64,000 nucleotides of DNA from Sinorhizobium medicae (GCF_007827695.1 NZ_VITA01000001.1:62001-126000), one strand, 5' to 3'; positions 9,313 through 18,786 are shown, counted from the first letter of the stretch. The notes: generated from the sequence alone by a model not told the origin. Made by a program: numbers and translations.

Positions 9313-10244
9313 CAGCGCGCCTCCGTCGGCTTGTGATGTTCGTACCAGTGGCGCGTTATGTCGATGCGGCGCGGCACCCAGACCTTGTCGTGGGAGGTCA
9401 CGTAATCGATGAACCGCGCGAGCGCCGCGGCCCGGCCGGGCCGTCCGACCAGCCGGCAATGCAGGCCGACATTCATCATTTTCGGGCTGCCTTCCTTGCC
9501 CTCCGCATAGAGCACGTCGAACGTATCCTTGAGATAGGTGAAGAACTGGTCGCCCGAGTTGAAGCCCTGACTGGTCGCAAAACGCATGTCGTTGGCGTCG
9601 AGCGTATAGGGTATGATGAGATGCGGGTTGTCGGGCGTCCGCCCCGGCACCCAGTAGGGAAGCTCATCCGCGTAAGAATCGCAGGAATAGAGGAAACCGC
9701 CCTCCTCCAGCACGAGCTTGAGCGTGTTTGCCGAGGGCTTGCCCTGGTAGATTCCAAGGGGGCGCTCGCCGGTCAGCTCGGTGTGAAGCCGCACGACCTC
9801 GCGGATATGCTGGCGCTCGACCTCTTCGGGAACATCCTTGTATTCGAGCCAGCGCAGACCGTGACTGGCGATCTCCCATCCCGCTTCCTTCATGGCGGCG
9901 ACGGCCTCCGGATTGCGTGCCATGGCGAGCGTCACACCGTAGACCGTCAGCGTCACGCCGCGGCTTGTGAACATCCGCCACAGGCGCCAGAAACCGGCGC
10001 GGGCGCCATACTCGTAGATCGACTCCATATTGAGGTTGCGCTGTCCGGCCCAGGGCTGAGCGCCGACGATCTCCGACAGCAGACATTCGGACGCCGGATC
10101 GCCGTCGAGTATGCAGCTTTCGCCGCCTTCCTCATAGTTGAGCACGAATTGGACAGCGATGTTGGCGTCCCCAGGCCAACGCGCCTCGGGCGGCCTGCGC
10201 CCGTAGCCGACGAAGTCACGCGGATAGGAATTCTCGTTCATCAT
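9312..10244 (-). CDS. puuE: Allantoinase PuuE (polysaccharide-deacetylase fold)
   Basis: 310 residues, length typical of the metal-independent allantoinase PuuE. The N-terminal PRDFVGYGRRPPEARWPG is the family hallmark, followed by a NodB/polysaccharide-deacetylase-like barrel with conserved WEIASHGLRW and LHCRLVGRPGR stretches. It opens allantoin to allantoate. It is the first gene of the minus-strand group puuE-uraD-allA, and the 128 bp upstream of it probably hold the promoter. Confidence 0.93.
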   Translation of the reverse strand: MMNENSYPRDFVGYGRRPPEARWPGDANIAVQFVLNYEEGGESCILDGDPASECLLSEIVGAQPWAGQRNLNMESIYEYGARAGFWRLWRMFTSRGVTLTVYGVTLAMARNPEAVAAMKEAGWEIASHGLRWLEYKDVPEEVERQHIREVVRLHTELTGERPLGIYQGKPSANTLKLVLEEGGFLYSCDSYADELPYWVPGRTPDNPHLIIPYTLDANDMRFATSQGFNSGDQFFTYLKDTFDVLYAEGKEGSPKMMNVGLHCRLVGRPGRAAALARFIDYVTSHDKVWVPRRIDITRHWYEHHKPTEAR

Positions 10245-10372
10245 TCACCCTTCGAATTTCCCGGAACGGTAGCACCGCGCATGGGATTGTCGAGGTGAAA
10301 AATGGCGGCATCGGGAATAGAATCCTCGATTACTCAGCGCGGCACGCGGGCGGAAAACCGCACGCACCTTGT

Positions 10373-11188
10373 TCATCCCGCTCTAAACGCCAGGCCGCTG
10401 GAAATTCCGGCCGTCACCGGGGCTGGCGGTGTTGCGGCATCATCCTGAACTGACCGCGCCGCAACAAGATGTCTGGCCTTGTCGCCGCGCGGGCGCGCGG
10501 AAACCTTGCCAAGCGGATGCTGCGAATGCACGCGCATTGGAGCTCCGGGTTCGTGCTCGATGAACAGAGCCAGGCTGCCAATCAAAAGGGGTTCGATCAG
10601 CAACGACTCGAAAAGTTGGCGCAAGGGTGCCTCCACCCGGCGTCCGGCGTCGGCATTCAAGGGCCCGGTCAAAGCCATGTGGAAACGATACTCGTCCATC
10701 ACATGGGGGTCGCCCCACCGATGCAGATTGGTGAACTGTGGAGCCGTGAGCCTGTCGGGGTCCGCTCGCTCGATGTCTTCCTCACTGAGTGGAGAGCGGA
10801 ACCGATCGAACGCCTGGATGACGCGCGCGGCGAGCAGATGCATCGGCTGGCTCGGCATCTGCGGCATCAGCCCCCAGCACTGGCTGAGACGCGCGACCTC
10901 CAACCGTTCGATTTCAAAAGGCGTTTCGTCACTCGTGAAGAGCATCATGGCCTTGAGCAACTGCGCTTCGTCCATGCAGGGCCTCAGGCAGAAGGGCGCC
11001 ATGATCATCGCATGAAATCCGAAGCGGCGCGCAACGGCGGTGTGAAATGCTATATCTGACACGGCCAGACCGGCAATCGACGGCAGTTCCACCGGCTCCC
11101 CGGTGTACACGCTGCGGCCGAGCCAACTGGCAGCCGTGACAGAAAGCGGGTCTCCCATCGGCGGGGTGAAACAGATCGCGTAGCGCAT
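10373..11188 (-). CDS. DUF1045 protein, 2H-phosphoesterase-like fold with altered motifs
   Basis: 271 residues starting MRYAICFTPPMGDPLSVTA, which is the typical DUF1045 start; longer in-frame extensions lie in non-conserved sequence. DUF1045 proteins are known mostly from phosphonate operons and belong to the 2H phosphoesterase group, which carries two H-x-T/S motifs. Here the two equivalent positions read H59-A-M61 (GFHAMIMAPF) and H170-M-A172 (RFHMALTGPL), so the hydroxyl residue is lost at both. The gene lies upstream of puuE on the same strand, away from any phn genes. Its activity is unknown. Confidence 0.8.
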   Translation of the reverse strand: MRYAICFTPPMGDPLSVTAASWLGRSVYTGEPVELPSIAGLAVSDIAFHTAVARRFGFHAMIMAPFCLRPCMDEAQLLKAMMLFTSDETPFEIERLEVARLSQCWGLMPQMPSQPMHLLAARVIQAFDRFRSPLSEEDIERADPDRLTAPQFTNLHRWGDPHVMDEYRFHMALTGPLNADAGRRVEAPLRQLFESLLIEPLLIGSLALFIEHEPGAPMRVHSQHPLGKVSARPRGDKARHLVAARSVQDDAATPPAPVTAGISSGLAFRAG

Positions 11189-11310
11189 GAGGCATGCTCC
11201 GGAAGTCCGTGGAAGCGAATAATCCAATGGCCCGCGTGTTAAGTGATTTGCGTGACAGATTGACGAATTTCGCGGCCCGTAACGCCGTCGTGAAGCGCGC
11301 GTCGCCCAGA

Positions 11311-12441
11311 CTAGCGCAGGGCGGCGACGTGATGCGCACATTGAAAGCTCTCAGGCAAGGCGTTCATGCCGCCGCCGGCGATCTCTTCCACCACGGATCG
11401 TGCCAATGCATGCGCCAGCCCGAAGCTCACCTTGAAGCCCCCGGTCAAGACGAAAAGCCTTTCGTGATCCGGGTGACGACCAACCATGGGCTCGAGCCCT
11501 GTCGCCCTGGGACGCAGGCCCGCCCAGCGTTCGATTACCGTGGCGCTACGCAAAACGGGCGCGATATCGATTGCGCGCGCAAGCAGGGCATCAAGCTGAC
11601 GATCGGTAAAATTGGGGTCGTCGAACCGGCTTTCGCTCGTGCTGCCGACCGCCACCTGTCCGTTTTCGTGCGGAACGATATAAAGCCCTTCGGTAAAGAT
11701 GATCGGCAAGGCTTTGTCGACATCGGCGCGAAACAGCGCTGCCTGGCCCTTGACGGCACCGCCGCTTGCAGACCGCCTGGGCTGTGTCAGACCATCGATG
11801 AAGCCGAAGCTTGCGACGCCGGCGGCGAGGATCAGGCGATCGAAGGTCAAAGCGCGCCCGTCCGCGAGCAAAAGCCGGCCGCGTGCCGGCTCGATCGAGA
11901 CGACTTCCGCACCTTCCTCGCATTGAACATGCGGAAATTGGTCCAGTGCGGCACGCAGCACCGCAAGAAGGTTGCGTGGCGCCACCCGCGCGGCCAGCGT
12001 GTCCTGGACGATACCGAAGGGCGCCGCATCGGCGGCCGGCCAACCGCCTTCATCGGCGTGGCCGACCTGCCAAAGGTATTGGTGTGCCGGCCCTCGCCAA
12101 TTCTGTGCCGCATCCCGCTCACGGCCGTGGGCGATCTCGCGCAGATGTGCTCTCCCAATGGGCATGACCCGACCGGAGCGGCGGTAGCCTGCCGAGAGGC
12201 CGGTTGCGGCTTCAAGCTCGGCGATCTCGCCTTCGAGCGACACCAGGGCATCGAACTGAAACTGCTTCTTCTCGTTCCAACGGTCAGGCATATGCGGCAT
12301 GAGCGCGCCGAGGAAACCGCCGCTCGCGCCGGAACCGATCCGCCATCGCTCGAGAAGCCGCGTCGTAAAGCCGGCGCGCCCAGCCATCACAGCGGCCCAC
12401 AGGCCCATGATGCCGCCGCCCACGATCAAAACTTCGCACAT
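11311..12441 (-). CDS. FAD-dependent oxidoreductase, DAO/MnmC(o)-like
   Basis: 376 residues. The N-terminus EVLIVGGGIMGLWAAVMAGRAG is a Rossmann FAD-binding motif. GASGGFLGALMPHMPDRW and the C-terminal WAGLRPRATGLEPMVG and LTGGFKVSFGLAH regions are typical of the D-amino-acid-oxidase family, and the GGFLGALMPH block resembles the oxidase half of bifunctional MnmC. It is transcribed divergently from mnmD with only 39 bp between starts. That arrangement fits a split MnmC, where this enzyme would convert cmnm5U34 to nm5U34 in tRNA. It could also be an ordinary amino-acid oxidase. Confidence 0.75.
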   Translation of the reverse strand: MCEVLIVGGGIMGLWAAVMAGRAGFTTRLLERWRIGSGASGGFLGALMPHMPDRWNEKKQFQFDALVSLEGEIAELEAATGLSAGYRRSGRVMPIGRAHLREIAHGRERDAAQNWRGPAHQYLWQVGHADEGGWPAADAAPFGIVQDTLAARVAPRNLLAVLRAALDQFPHVQCEEGAEVVSIEPARGRLLLADGRALTFDRLILAAGVASFGFIDGLTQPRRSASGGAVKGQAALFRADVDKALPIIFTEGLYIVPHENGQVAVGSTSESRFDDPNFTDRQLDALLARAIDIAPVLRSATVIERWAGLRPRATGLEPMVGRHPDHERLFVLTGGFKVSFGLAHALARSVVEEIAGGGMNALPESFQCAHHVAALR

Positions 12442-12480
12442 AGATTGACCTTCCCGGACGGTAGAATTATCGGGTTCACC

Positions 12481-13206
12481 ATGACAGGAACCGATCCCGG
12501 CAAGAGCCCTTCACCCTCGCGGCAAAACCTCGAATGGCACGAGGGCGATATGCCCTATTCGACGGAATTTGGCGACCATTTTTATTGCCGTACCGACGGA
12601 CGGCTGGAATGCGGCCATGTCTTCCTTGCCGGCAACGGACTGCCCGAACGCTGGGGGTCCGGCGGCGCAATGACCATCGGCGAACTCGGCTTCGGCACCG
12701 GGCTTAATTTCTGCGAGACGTGGCGACAATGGAAGCGGGTGCCTGCGCCCCGGAAGTGTCTCCATTTCGTCTCCTTCGAGCGCTTCCCGATGCACGCCGG
12801 CGAGATCGACCGTGCGCTGGCACATTGGCCGGAAATCGACGAGGAGCGGCAAGCGCTTGTCGCCAATTGGCCGACGGACCCGGTCGCCCGCGTGGACATT
12901 GACTTCACCGCAGAAGTCCGCCTGACCGTCGTTATCGGCGCGGCGTTCGGCGGCGTCTCGACGTCCCCTCCCAATTTCGACGCCTGGTATCTCGATGGAT
13001 TCGCGCCCTCGCGCAATCCGGACATGTGGTCGAAAGAGCTGATGCAGCTGGTATTCGACAGAACCGTCGGCGGCGGCAGCTTCGCGACCTATGCCGCGGC
13101 CGGCTTCGTACGGCGCAATCTGGCCGCAGCAGGGTTCGCCGTCGAGCGTCGCCCCGGTTTTGCCGGAAAGCGAGAGATGCTACGCGGCGTAAAGCCAGCA
13201 ATATGA
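12481..13206 (+). CDS. mnmD: tRNA (mnm5U34) methyltransferase MnmD
   Basis: 241 residues from ATG 12481. A much longer upstream frame is antisense to the oxidoreductase and is not used. Features are the SAM-binding loop IGELGFGTGLNF, the motif-IV-like WYLDGFAPSRNPDMW and the C-terminal GGSFATYAAAGFVRRNL. This is the stand-alone version of the methyltransferase half of E. coli MnmC, which methylates nm5U34 to mnm5U34 at the tRNA wobble position. Confidence 0.9.
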   Translation: MTGTDPGKSPSPSRQNLEWHEGDMPYSTEFGDHFYCRTDGRLECGHVFLAGNGLPERWGSGGAMTIGELGFGTGLNFCETWRQWKRVPAPRKCLHFVSFERFPMHAGEIDRALAHWPEIDEERQALVANWPTDPVARVDIDFTAEVRLTVVIGAAFGGVSTSPPNFDAWYLDGFAPSRNPDMWSKELMQLVFDRTVGGGSFATYAAAGFVRRNLAAAGFAVERRPGFAGKREMLRGVKPAI

Positions 13207-13299
13207 GGAAAAGCGAGCGCGGATCTCCGCCCGCACCGCGCTCTAACTCTTTGGAAGCGATCACGTTCATGATCCAGGCGCGCGAAAATCCGGCTGCGC

Positions 13300-13752
13300 C
13301 TATCCCGGGAAGACCACCGACTTGACCGTCGCGATCAACTGATCGGTCGGAACGGAGACGCAATTGCGGTCGATCTCCGCGAGAGTCTTTTCCTTGACCT
13401 GGTGAGAAAGCAGCTTTCGGAGGTCGCCGAGTGTTCTCGGCGCAGCGCAGATCACCAGGTTCTCGAACGCACGCTCATCGGCATAGTGTTCGAGCTTCCC
13501 GGCGATTTCCATGGCGAAACGATGCTGCTCCTCGCGCACGGGATCGCTGCTGTATTCCATTGCAGAGCGACCATGACCGGCCGACGAATGACTGCGTCCG
13601 GGCTTATCGGCCATGATGTCCTGGCGGCGTTTGGTTTCGATTTGGAATGTTTCCACCTCTGGCTGCTGCCTACCGTCTTTCAGCAGGTTGACGTCTTTTA
13701 CGATGCGCGCCGTGTTTCCATCGGCTGCCAGTATCCAGATCCGGTTTCGCAC
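13300..13752 (-). CDS. Host-attachment-protein family (Rossmann-like, unknown role)
   Basis: About 150 residues from a GTG start at 13752, chosen because GGGAGA lies 5-6 nt upstream and the family begins at the WILAADGNTARIV strand. The sequence continues with a polar middle containing Lys/Arg-rich and Ser/His-rich stretches, then ENLVICAAPRTLGDLRKLLS and a final VPTDQLIATVKSVVFPG. The family is annotated from an Agrobacterium gene linked to plant attachment, but the biochemical function is not established. It stands alone here. Confidence 0.85.
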   Translation of the reverse strand: MRNRIWILAADGNTARIVKDVNLLKDGRQQPEVETFQIETKRRQDIMADKPGRSHSSAGHGRSAMEYSSDPVREEQHRFAMEIAGKLEHYADERAFENLVICAAPRTLGDLRKLLSHQVKEKTLAEIDRNCVSVPTDQLIATVKSVVFPG

Positions 13753-14374
13753 TATTGTCTCCCGTGTAGATGGCAGGTAGGTCAGCGGGGCCCGCGGACA
13801 GAACGGCTGAGACCGCATCCGGTTCCTTGCCGCCGGAGATCTGTCGCAATCGGTGTCACGCGCCCTGCGCGCATCATCGGCTCGTCACCAGCCAGCTATG
13901 TCCCATCGCGAGCCTAACGGCCGGATTGTACGCCCAGTTCCTTCTTCCGCAAGGGACATAGCTCATGCGCGGCCTCCGGATCACGGTGCTTTGGGGTTGG
14001 ATCGACCTGAAAGCATTGTGATCGCTGCGCATTGTGCCGCATCACCGGGCGGCTTCGAACGCGCCCACACGCCAAGGATGAAAGGCGTGTTCGCACTTGC
14101 AAAAGATGCCGCTTGACTTTCCGGCTTAAAACAACGATCTAAGGCCTGCGTCACCTTCCGGCCGCCGCGTGAGCGCGCCCTCGGCAAAACTTTGAAGCCG
14201 TGAAGAAGGAAAAGCGCGAAACATGTCCGCACTCCGCGGCAGCACAGGCGCCTGACGATTTTCTATTAACCCACAAGTTCCCAATTCACGCGGGGTTCTT
14301 GACGCCAGATCACACCGGAATTGCAAAGGGCGATTCCGGCGGATGCTTTTGGCGTCCCCGAAAGGTATATCCCT
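13753..14374. other. Non-coding stretch upstream of the DEAD-box helicase
   Basis: About 620 bp between divergent genes. Only short frames without conserved character were seen. It probably holds the promoters of the host-attachment-like gene and a long leader for the RNA helicase, as is common for helicases regulated by cold or RNA structure. No tRNA, riboswitch or clear dyad was recognised by eye. Confidence 0.5.
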
Positions 14375-15871
14375 TTGTCCACATTTAAAGAGCTCGGCCT
14401 CTCGCAGGAGATCCTGGCGACACTGACCGCCAACGGTTTCGAGAAGCCGACGCCCATCCAGACCCAGGCCATTCCGCTTGTCCTCCAAGGCCGCGATCTC
14501 ATCGGCCTCGCCCAGACGGGCACGGGCAAAACGGCCGCCTTTGGCCTGCCGATGATCGAAAAGCTTCAGGCCGACGGCAAACGCCCCGATCCGCGCAACA
14601 TCCGTGCCCTCATCCTTGCGCCGACCCGAGAGCTCGTCAACCAGATCGCCACCAATCTTAAACTCTTCGTGAAGAAGACACCGATTAAAGTCGGAGTCGT
14701 GGTCGGCGGCGTGTCGATCAACAAGCAGACCGAACAGCTGGCGCGCGGCGTCGATATTCTCGTCGCAACGCCCGGCCGTCTGCTGGATCTCATCTCCCGC
14801 AAGGCTGTGACCCTCACCCAGGGACGCTACCTCGTCCTGGACGAGGCCGACCAGATGCTCGACCTCGGCTTTATTCACGACCTGCGCAAGATCGCGAAGC
14901 TCGTTCCGAAGAATCGTCAGACGCTGCTCTTCTCCGCGACCATGCCGAAGCTGATCGCCGAGCTTGCCGGCGAATATCTCACCGATCCGGTCAAGGTCGA
15001 GGTCACGCGGCCCGGCAAGGCGGCCGACAAGGTCGAGCAATATGTCCACTTCGTTCCGGGCAAGGACCTGAAGACGACAATCCTCAAACAGACGCTGACC
15101 GCAAATCCGGACGGATTGTCGCTGGTCTTCAGCCGCACCAAGCATGGCGCCGAAAAGCTGATGAAGCATCTGGACCAGGTCGGTTTCAAGGCCGCCTCGA
15201 TCCACGGCAACAAGAGCCAGGGCCAGCGAGAGCGCGCTCTGAAAGCCTTCCGCGATGGTGAAATCCGTGTACTCGTGGCGACCGATGTCGCCGCACGCGG
15301 CATTGACATTCCCGGCGTGACGCATGTCTACAACTACGACCTGCCGGAGGTGGCCGACGCTTATGTCCACCGTATCGGCCGCACGGCCCGAAACGGCCGC
15401 GACGGTATTGCGATCGCCTTTTGCGCCCCGGACGAAATCCGGCTGCTGCGCGATATTGAAAAGCTGATGGGCATCGAGATTGCCGTCGCCAGCGGAGAAG
15501 TTCCGGCCGACCAGGCCCGCCCGTCCAAGGGACGCGGCGGTCGCGGCAACGCCCAGTCCCGCGGCAATGGCGCAGGACAGCGCCAGGGCGGACCTCGCCG
15601 GGATCGGCCACAACGCCAGTCGGCAGCCGGCGGCTTCGCCGGCGACGAACTGTTGCGCGACGACCGTTCGCAACAGCACGAGCGCCGCGATCATCGTGCT
15701 CCGGGCCAGGACGGTCGTCCGGAAGGCAACCGCAACCACGAAGCCAAGAAGCACCATGGCCGTCCGGGCCCGAAGCGTGACGGCCGGCGCGGCAATGAAG
15801 GCCAGCCCAGCAACCGCAATGAAGGCGCCCGGGGCATGCGCCGCGCGGAAAATCGCGCGCCGCGAGGGTAA
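14375..15871 (+). CDS. DEAD-box ATP-dependent RNA helicase, RhlE type
   Basis: About 498 residues from a TTG at 14375 with GAAAGG 9 nt upstream. The conserved LSTFKELGLSQEI start fits this codon, although an earlier TTG at 14321 is open. Helicase motifs are in order: Q motif with PTPIQTQAIP, Walker A AQTGTGKT, PTRELVNQ, DEAD, SAT, ATDVAARGID and HRIGRTAR. The last ~110 residues are a basic, Gly/Arg/Asn-rich low-complexity tail that likely binds RNA. It probably acts in ribosome assembly or mRNA decay. A strong terminator follows. Confidence 0.93.
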   Translation: MSTFKELGLSQEILATLTANGFEKPTPIQTQAIPLVLQGRDLIGLAQTGTGKTAAFGLPMIEKLQADGKRPDPRNIRALILAPTRELVNQIATNLKLFVKKTPIKVGVVVGGVSINKQTEQLARGVDILVATPGRLLDLISRKAVTLTQGRYLVLDEADQMLDLGFIHDLRKIAKLVPKNRQTLLFSATMPKLIAELAGEYLTDPVKVEVTRPGKAADKVEQYVHFVPGKDLKTTILKQTLTANPDGLSLVFSRTKHGAEKLMKHLDQVGFKAASIHGNKSQGQRERALKAFRDGEIRVLVATDVAARGIDIPGVTHVYNYDLPEVADAYVHRIGRTARNGRDGIAIAFCAPDEIRLLRDIEKLMGIEIAVASGEVPADQARPSKGRGGRGNAQSRGNGAGQRQGGPRRDRPQRQSAAGGFAGDELLRDDRSQQHERRDHRAPGQDGRPEGNRNHEAKKHHGRPGPKRDGRRGNEGQPSNRNEGARGMRRAENRAPRG

Positions 15872-15900
15872 GGCACGCTCGTGAAGCATCGGAATACTTG

Positions 15901-15929
15901 AAAGCGGCGGGCGGAAGCCCGCCGCTTTT
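15901..15929 (+). terminator. Rho-independent terminator of the helicase gene
   Basis: AAAGCGGCGGGC, a GGAA loop, then GCCCGCCGCTTT followed by TC, a 12-bp perfect stem 30 bp after the helicase stop. The convergent EamA gene ends 46 bp further on, so the stem may serve both transcripts. Confidence 0.85.
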
Positions 15930-15974
15930 CCGTTTGGAGAAGTGCAGCGGCTTCCGTCAGCAGGTGCGAGAACC

Positions 15975-16892
15975 TCAGAGCGGTCTTTGCGTGTCCAGCA
16001 CGGCGCTCGGCGCCGGCTCGGCGGCATTACGATTGGTGAGGTATACCCCCGCTACCGCGATGATCGTGCCAAGGATCATTGGCACGGTCAGGGCCTCCCC
16101 GAAAAACAGCGCAGCTTCGCCGGCCGCAAGCGGCGGCACCAGATAGATGAGCGATGCAGCGCGCGACACCTGTCCGCGGCGAATAAGATAGAGCAGGAGT
16201 GCGATCGCTCCCATCGAAAGACCCAGAACCGACCAGGCGAGCGCCGCGACGAGCTCGAGGTTCCAGGTGACATGCAGGTTCTCGAGCATCAGCGCGAGCG
16301 GGATGGTGACGATGAGCGCTCCGACATATTGCAAAGCCGCAATCGACCGTAGATCGCCATTTTGAAGATACCGCTTCTGATAAAGCGTGCCGTAGGTGAC
16401 GGCCGCCATGCCGGCGACGTTAACCGCCAGGGGCAACAGGTGGATTGGCGTTGCGGAAGCATCGATCGCCAGCATTTTCGGCGCAACTGCAAGCGCGATG
16501 CCGCAGAAACCGAGGACAAGGCCAAGCTTCTGCTGACCGTTCAGTTTTTCGCCGATCAGCCATGGCGCGACCGCAGCCGTCATCAGCGGCTGCAAGCCGG
16601 CAATAATCCCTGAGATCGCCGCGGGCACACCCTGCCCGATCGCCCACCATACCGCGCCGAGATAGAGGCCATGAAGAAAGATACCTGACACGATTGCATG
16701 GCCGATCGCCGTCGGTGAACGCGGCCAGCGCGCTCCGCTCAGAAGACAGAAGCAAACGAAGAGTAGAATGGCGAAGCTGTAGCGCAGCGCGAGAAAGGTC
16801 AGGGGATCCGCGAAGAAAGCGGCATATTTTGCAACGACCCAGCCTGTCGACCAGAGCAGCACGAAAATGGCCGGAGCCAGGCGAGCAAGCAT
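15975..16892 (-). CDS. EamA/DMT-family transporter (10 membrane segments)
   Basis: 305 residues starting MLARLAPAIFVLLWSTGWV. It is a duplicated five-helix EamA domain, with hydrophobic segments regularly spaced from residue 5 to about 290, and conserved LRY and GEKL turns in the first repeat and LVPPLAAGEA in the second. Such proteins export amino acids or metabolites across the inner membrane; the substrate cannot be read from sequence. The start was chosen at the membrane-segment boundary. In-frame upstream sequence back to 17330 is not conserved in character. Confidence 0.88.
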   Translation of the reverse strand: MLARLAPAIFVLLWSTGWVVAKYAAFFADPLTFLALRYSFAILLFVCFCLLSGARWPRSPTAIGHAIVSGIFLHGLYLGAVWWAIGQGVPAAISGIIAGLQPLMTAAVAPWLIGEKLNGQQKLGLVLGFCGIALAVAPKMLAIDASATPIHLLPLAVNVAGMAAVTYGTLYQKRYLQNGDLRSIAALQYVGALIVTIPLALMLENLHVTWNLELVAALAWSVLGLSMGAIALLLYLIRRGQVSRAASLIYLVPPLAAGEAALFFGEALTVPMILGTIIAVAGVYLTNRNAAEPAPSAVLDTQRPL

Positions 16893-17372
16893 GATGTTTT
16901 CCTGAGCGAAGGATCCACGACGATCCGCACGGGATCGCGCTGCCGCGATAGAGCGGGTGTCGCTTTCGGTCAAAAGAATTTTTCTGATGGTTAGCTTCAG
17001 TGCGGGTGAGAGAAAGTGCGTGCGGTTGATTCTACACGGCAGCAGCACAGTCGGGTCTGCCGCCTCTCGATTCTGCGCCGTCCCGGTTTTTGTCACAGAA
17101 AGATGAATGAAGAAAACGCCCTCCGGTTGGCGCGACCCGCTCCTCGAAATGCTCAACCAGACCGGGCGCCCTAAATTTGGGCAATCGCCTATTCCCAAGG
17201 CGTCGGCAGGGTCGTTCGGCAGCGCTCCGGTCACGGATTCATGACGAAACGGCGCTGCGCCAAGCCTTTTCTCGGCACCACGCTCCCGAAAATTCCTGGA
17301 CCGAAAACGCGCACGCTTCTTGCATTGCACTTTGCGTTGTATTCAAATGGTCGAAAATAAGGGGACGCGAAT
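16893..17372. other. Non-coding stretch between divergent EamA and ATP-grasp genes
   Basis: 480 bp with only short unconvincing frames. It should hold the promoters for both flanking genes. No clear dyad or RNA gene was seen. Confidence 0.5.
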
Positions 17373-18782
17373 TTGGCATTTGACGAAATGATCGATGCGG
17401 ACGGCAGCCCGCGCCAACCATATTCGACCTACCACCAATGGTATTCAAATCAGGACAGAAACCGGCTCATCGCAAAATCGAAGGAAGCCGAGAAGATCTT
17501 CCGTAAGACGGGCATCACCTTCGCAGTCTACGGACACGCCGATTCCTCCGAGAAGCTCATTCCCTTCGATCTCATTCCCCGCATCATCTCCGGCCGTGAA
17601 TGGAGACGGCTCGCGCAAGGCATTGAACAAAGGGTGCTGGCGCTCAACGCTTTTCTCGACGACATCTACCACAAACAGGAGATCATTCGCGCCGGTCGCA
17701 TCCCACGCGGACTGATCGAGAAGAACGACACTTTCCTGCCGCAGATGATCGGCTTTCGCCCGCCGGGTGGCGTTTACACCCACGTCGTGGGCACCGATAT
17801 CGTGCGCACCGGCGAAAATCAGTTCTATGTTCTGGAGGACAATGCGCGTACGCCTTCGGGTGTCAGCTATATGCTGGAGAACCGCGAAACCATGATGCAG
17901 ATGTTTCCGGAGCTCTTCCACCAGAACCGGGTGCGTCCGGTCGAGAATTATCCCTATCTGCTTCGCCAGAGCCTTTCGTCGCTCGCCCCTGCGGGCTGCA
18001 ACGGCAAGCCCCGCGTGGCCGTGCTGACCCCCGGCATCTACAATTCCGCCTTCTACGAGCATGCTTTCCTCGCGGACATGATGGGTGTCGAACTGGTCCA
18101 GGGTTCGGATCTGCGCGTCATCGACGGCAAGGTGAAGATGCGCACGACCCGCGGCTACGAGGCGATCGATGTTCTTTACCGGCGTGTCGACGACAATTTC
18201 CTGGATCCGCTCACCTTCCGATCGGATTCCGCCCTCGGTATACCGGGCATCATGGATGTCTACCGTGCCGGAAACGTCACGATAGCCAATGCGCCCGGCA
18301 CCGGCATTTCCGACGACAAGGCCATCTACTCCTACATGCCGGAAATCATCGAGTTCTACACGGGGCGCAAGCCGCTGCTGGAAAACGTGCCGACGTGGCG
18401 CTGCTCGGAGCCCGACAGCCTCAAATACGTGCTCGAGCATCTGGCTGAGCTCGTCGTCAAGGAGGTTCACGGCTCCGGCGGATACGGCATGCTGGTCGGC
18501 CCGACGGCCACCAAGAAGGAACGCGTAGTTTTTGCCGAAAAGCTCAAATCCCGCCCCGGCAACTACATAGCGCAACCGACTTTGTCGCTGTCGACGGTAC
18601 CGATCATGGTAAAGAAGGGCATTGCGCCCCGCCACGTCGACCTGCGTCCTTACGTGCTCGTCTCCGACAAGGTTCAGATCATTCCGGGCGGCCTGACTCG
18701 CGTCGCCTTGAAGGAGGGCTCTCTGGTGGTGAATTCCAGCCAGGGCGGCGGGACCAAGGATACCTGGGTGCTGGAGGACTGA
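17373..18782 (+). CDS. Circularly permuted ATP-grasp protein
   Basis: 469 residues from a TTG start supported by AAGGGGA 6-8 nt upstream. The sequence is typical of the circularly permuted ATP-grasp family (DUF404/407): IPFDLIPRIISGREW near residue 60, YVLEDNARTPSGVSYMLENR near 150, and the C-terminal KEVHGSGGYGMLVGP with the nucleotide-binding loop. It is followed 4 bp later by the alpha-E gene and then a transglutaminase gene. The trio recurs in many bacteria and was proposed from comparative genomics to form amide bonds on peptides; its substrate is unknown. Confidence 0.9.
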   Translation: MAFDEMIDADGSPRQPYSTYHQWYSNQDRNRLIAKSKEAEKIFRKTGITFAVYGHADSSEKLIPFDLIPRIISGREWRRLAQGIEQRVLALNAFLDDIYHKQEIIRAGRIPRGLIEKNDTFLPQMIGFRPPGGVYTHVVGTDIVRTGENQFYVLEDNARTPSGVSYMLENRETMMQMFPELFHQNRVRPVENYPYLLRQSLSSLAPAGCNGKPRVAVLTPGIYNSAFYEHAFLADMMGVELVQGSDLRVIDGKVKMRTTRGYEAIDVLYRRVDDNFLDPLTFRSDSALGIPGIMDVYRAGNVTIANAPGTGISDDKAIYSYMPEIIEFYTGRKPLLENVPTWRCSEPDSLKYVLEHLAELVVKEVHGSGGYGMLVGPTATKKERVVFAEKLKSRPGNYIAQPTLSLSTVPIMVKKGIAPRHVDLRPYVLVSDKVQIIPGGLTRVALKEGSLVVNSSQGGGTKDTWVLED

Positions 18783-18786
18783 GGCG

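Noticed and set aside
11194-12480. Long in-frame extension upstream of mnmD
   Set aside because: It is antisense to the FAD oxidoreductase, which has a clear Rossmann motif. The MnmD family starts near the ATG at 12481.
14126-16027. A 633-codon minus-strand frame over the helicase gene
   Set aside because: No motif, and its composition reflects the opposite strand of a gene with all DEAD-box motifs.
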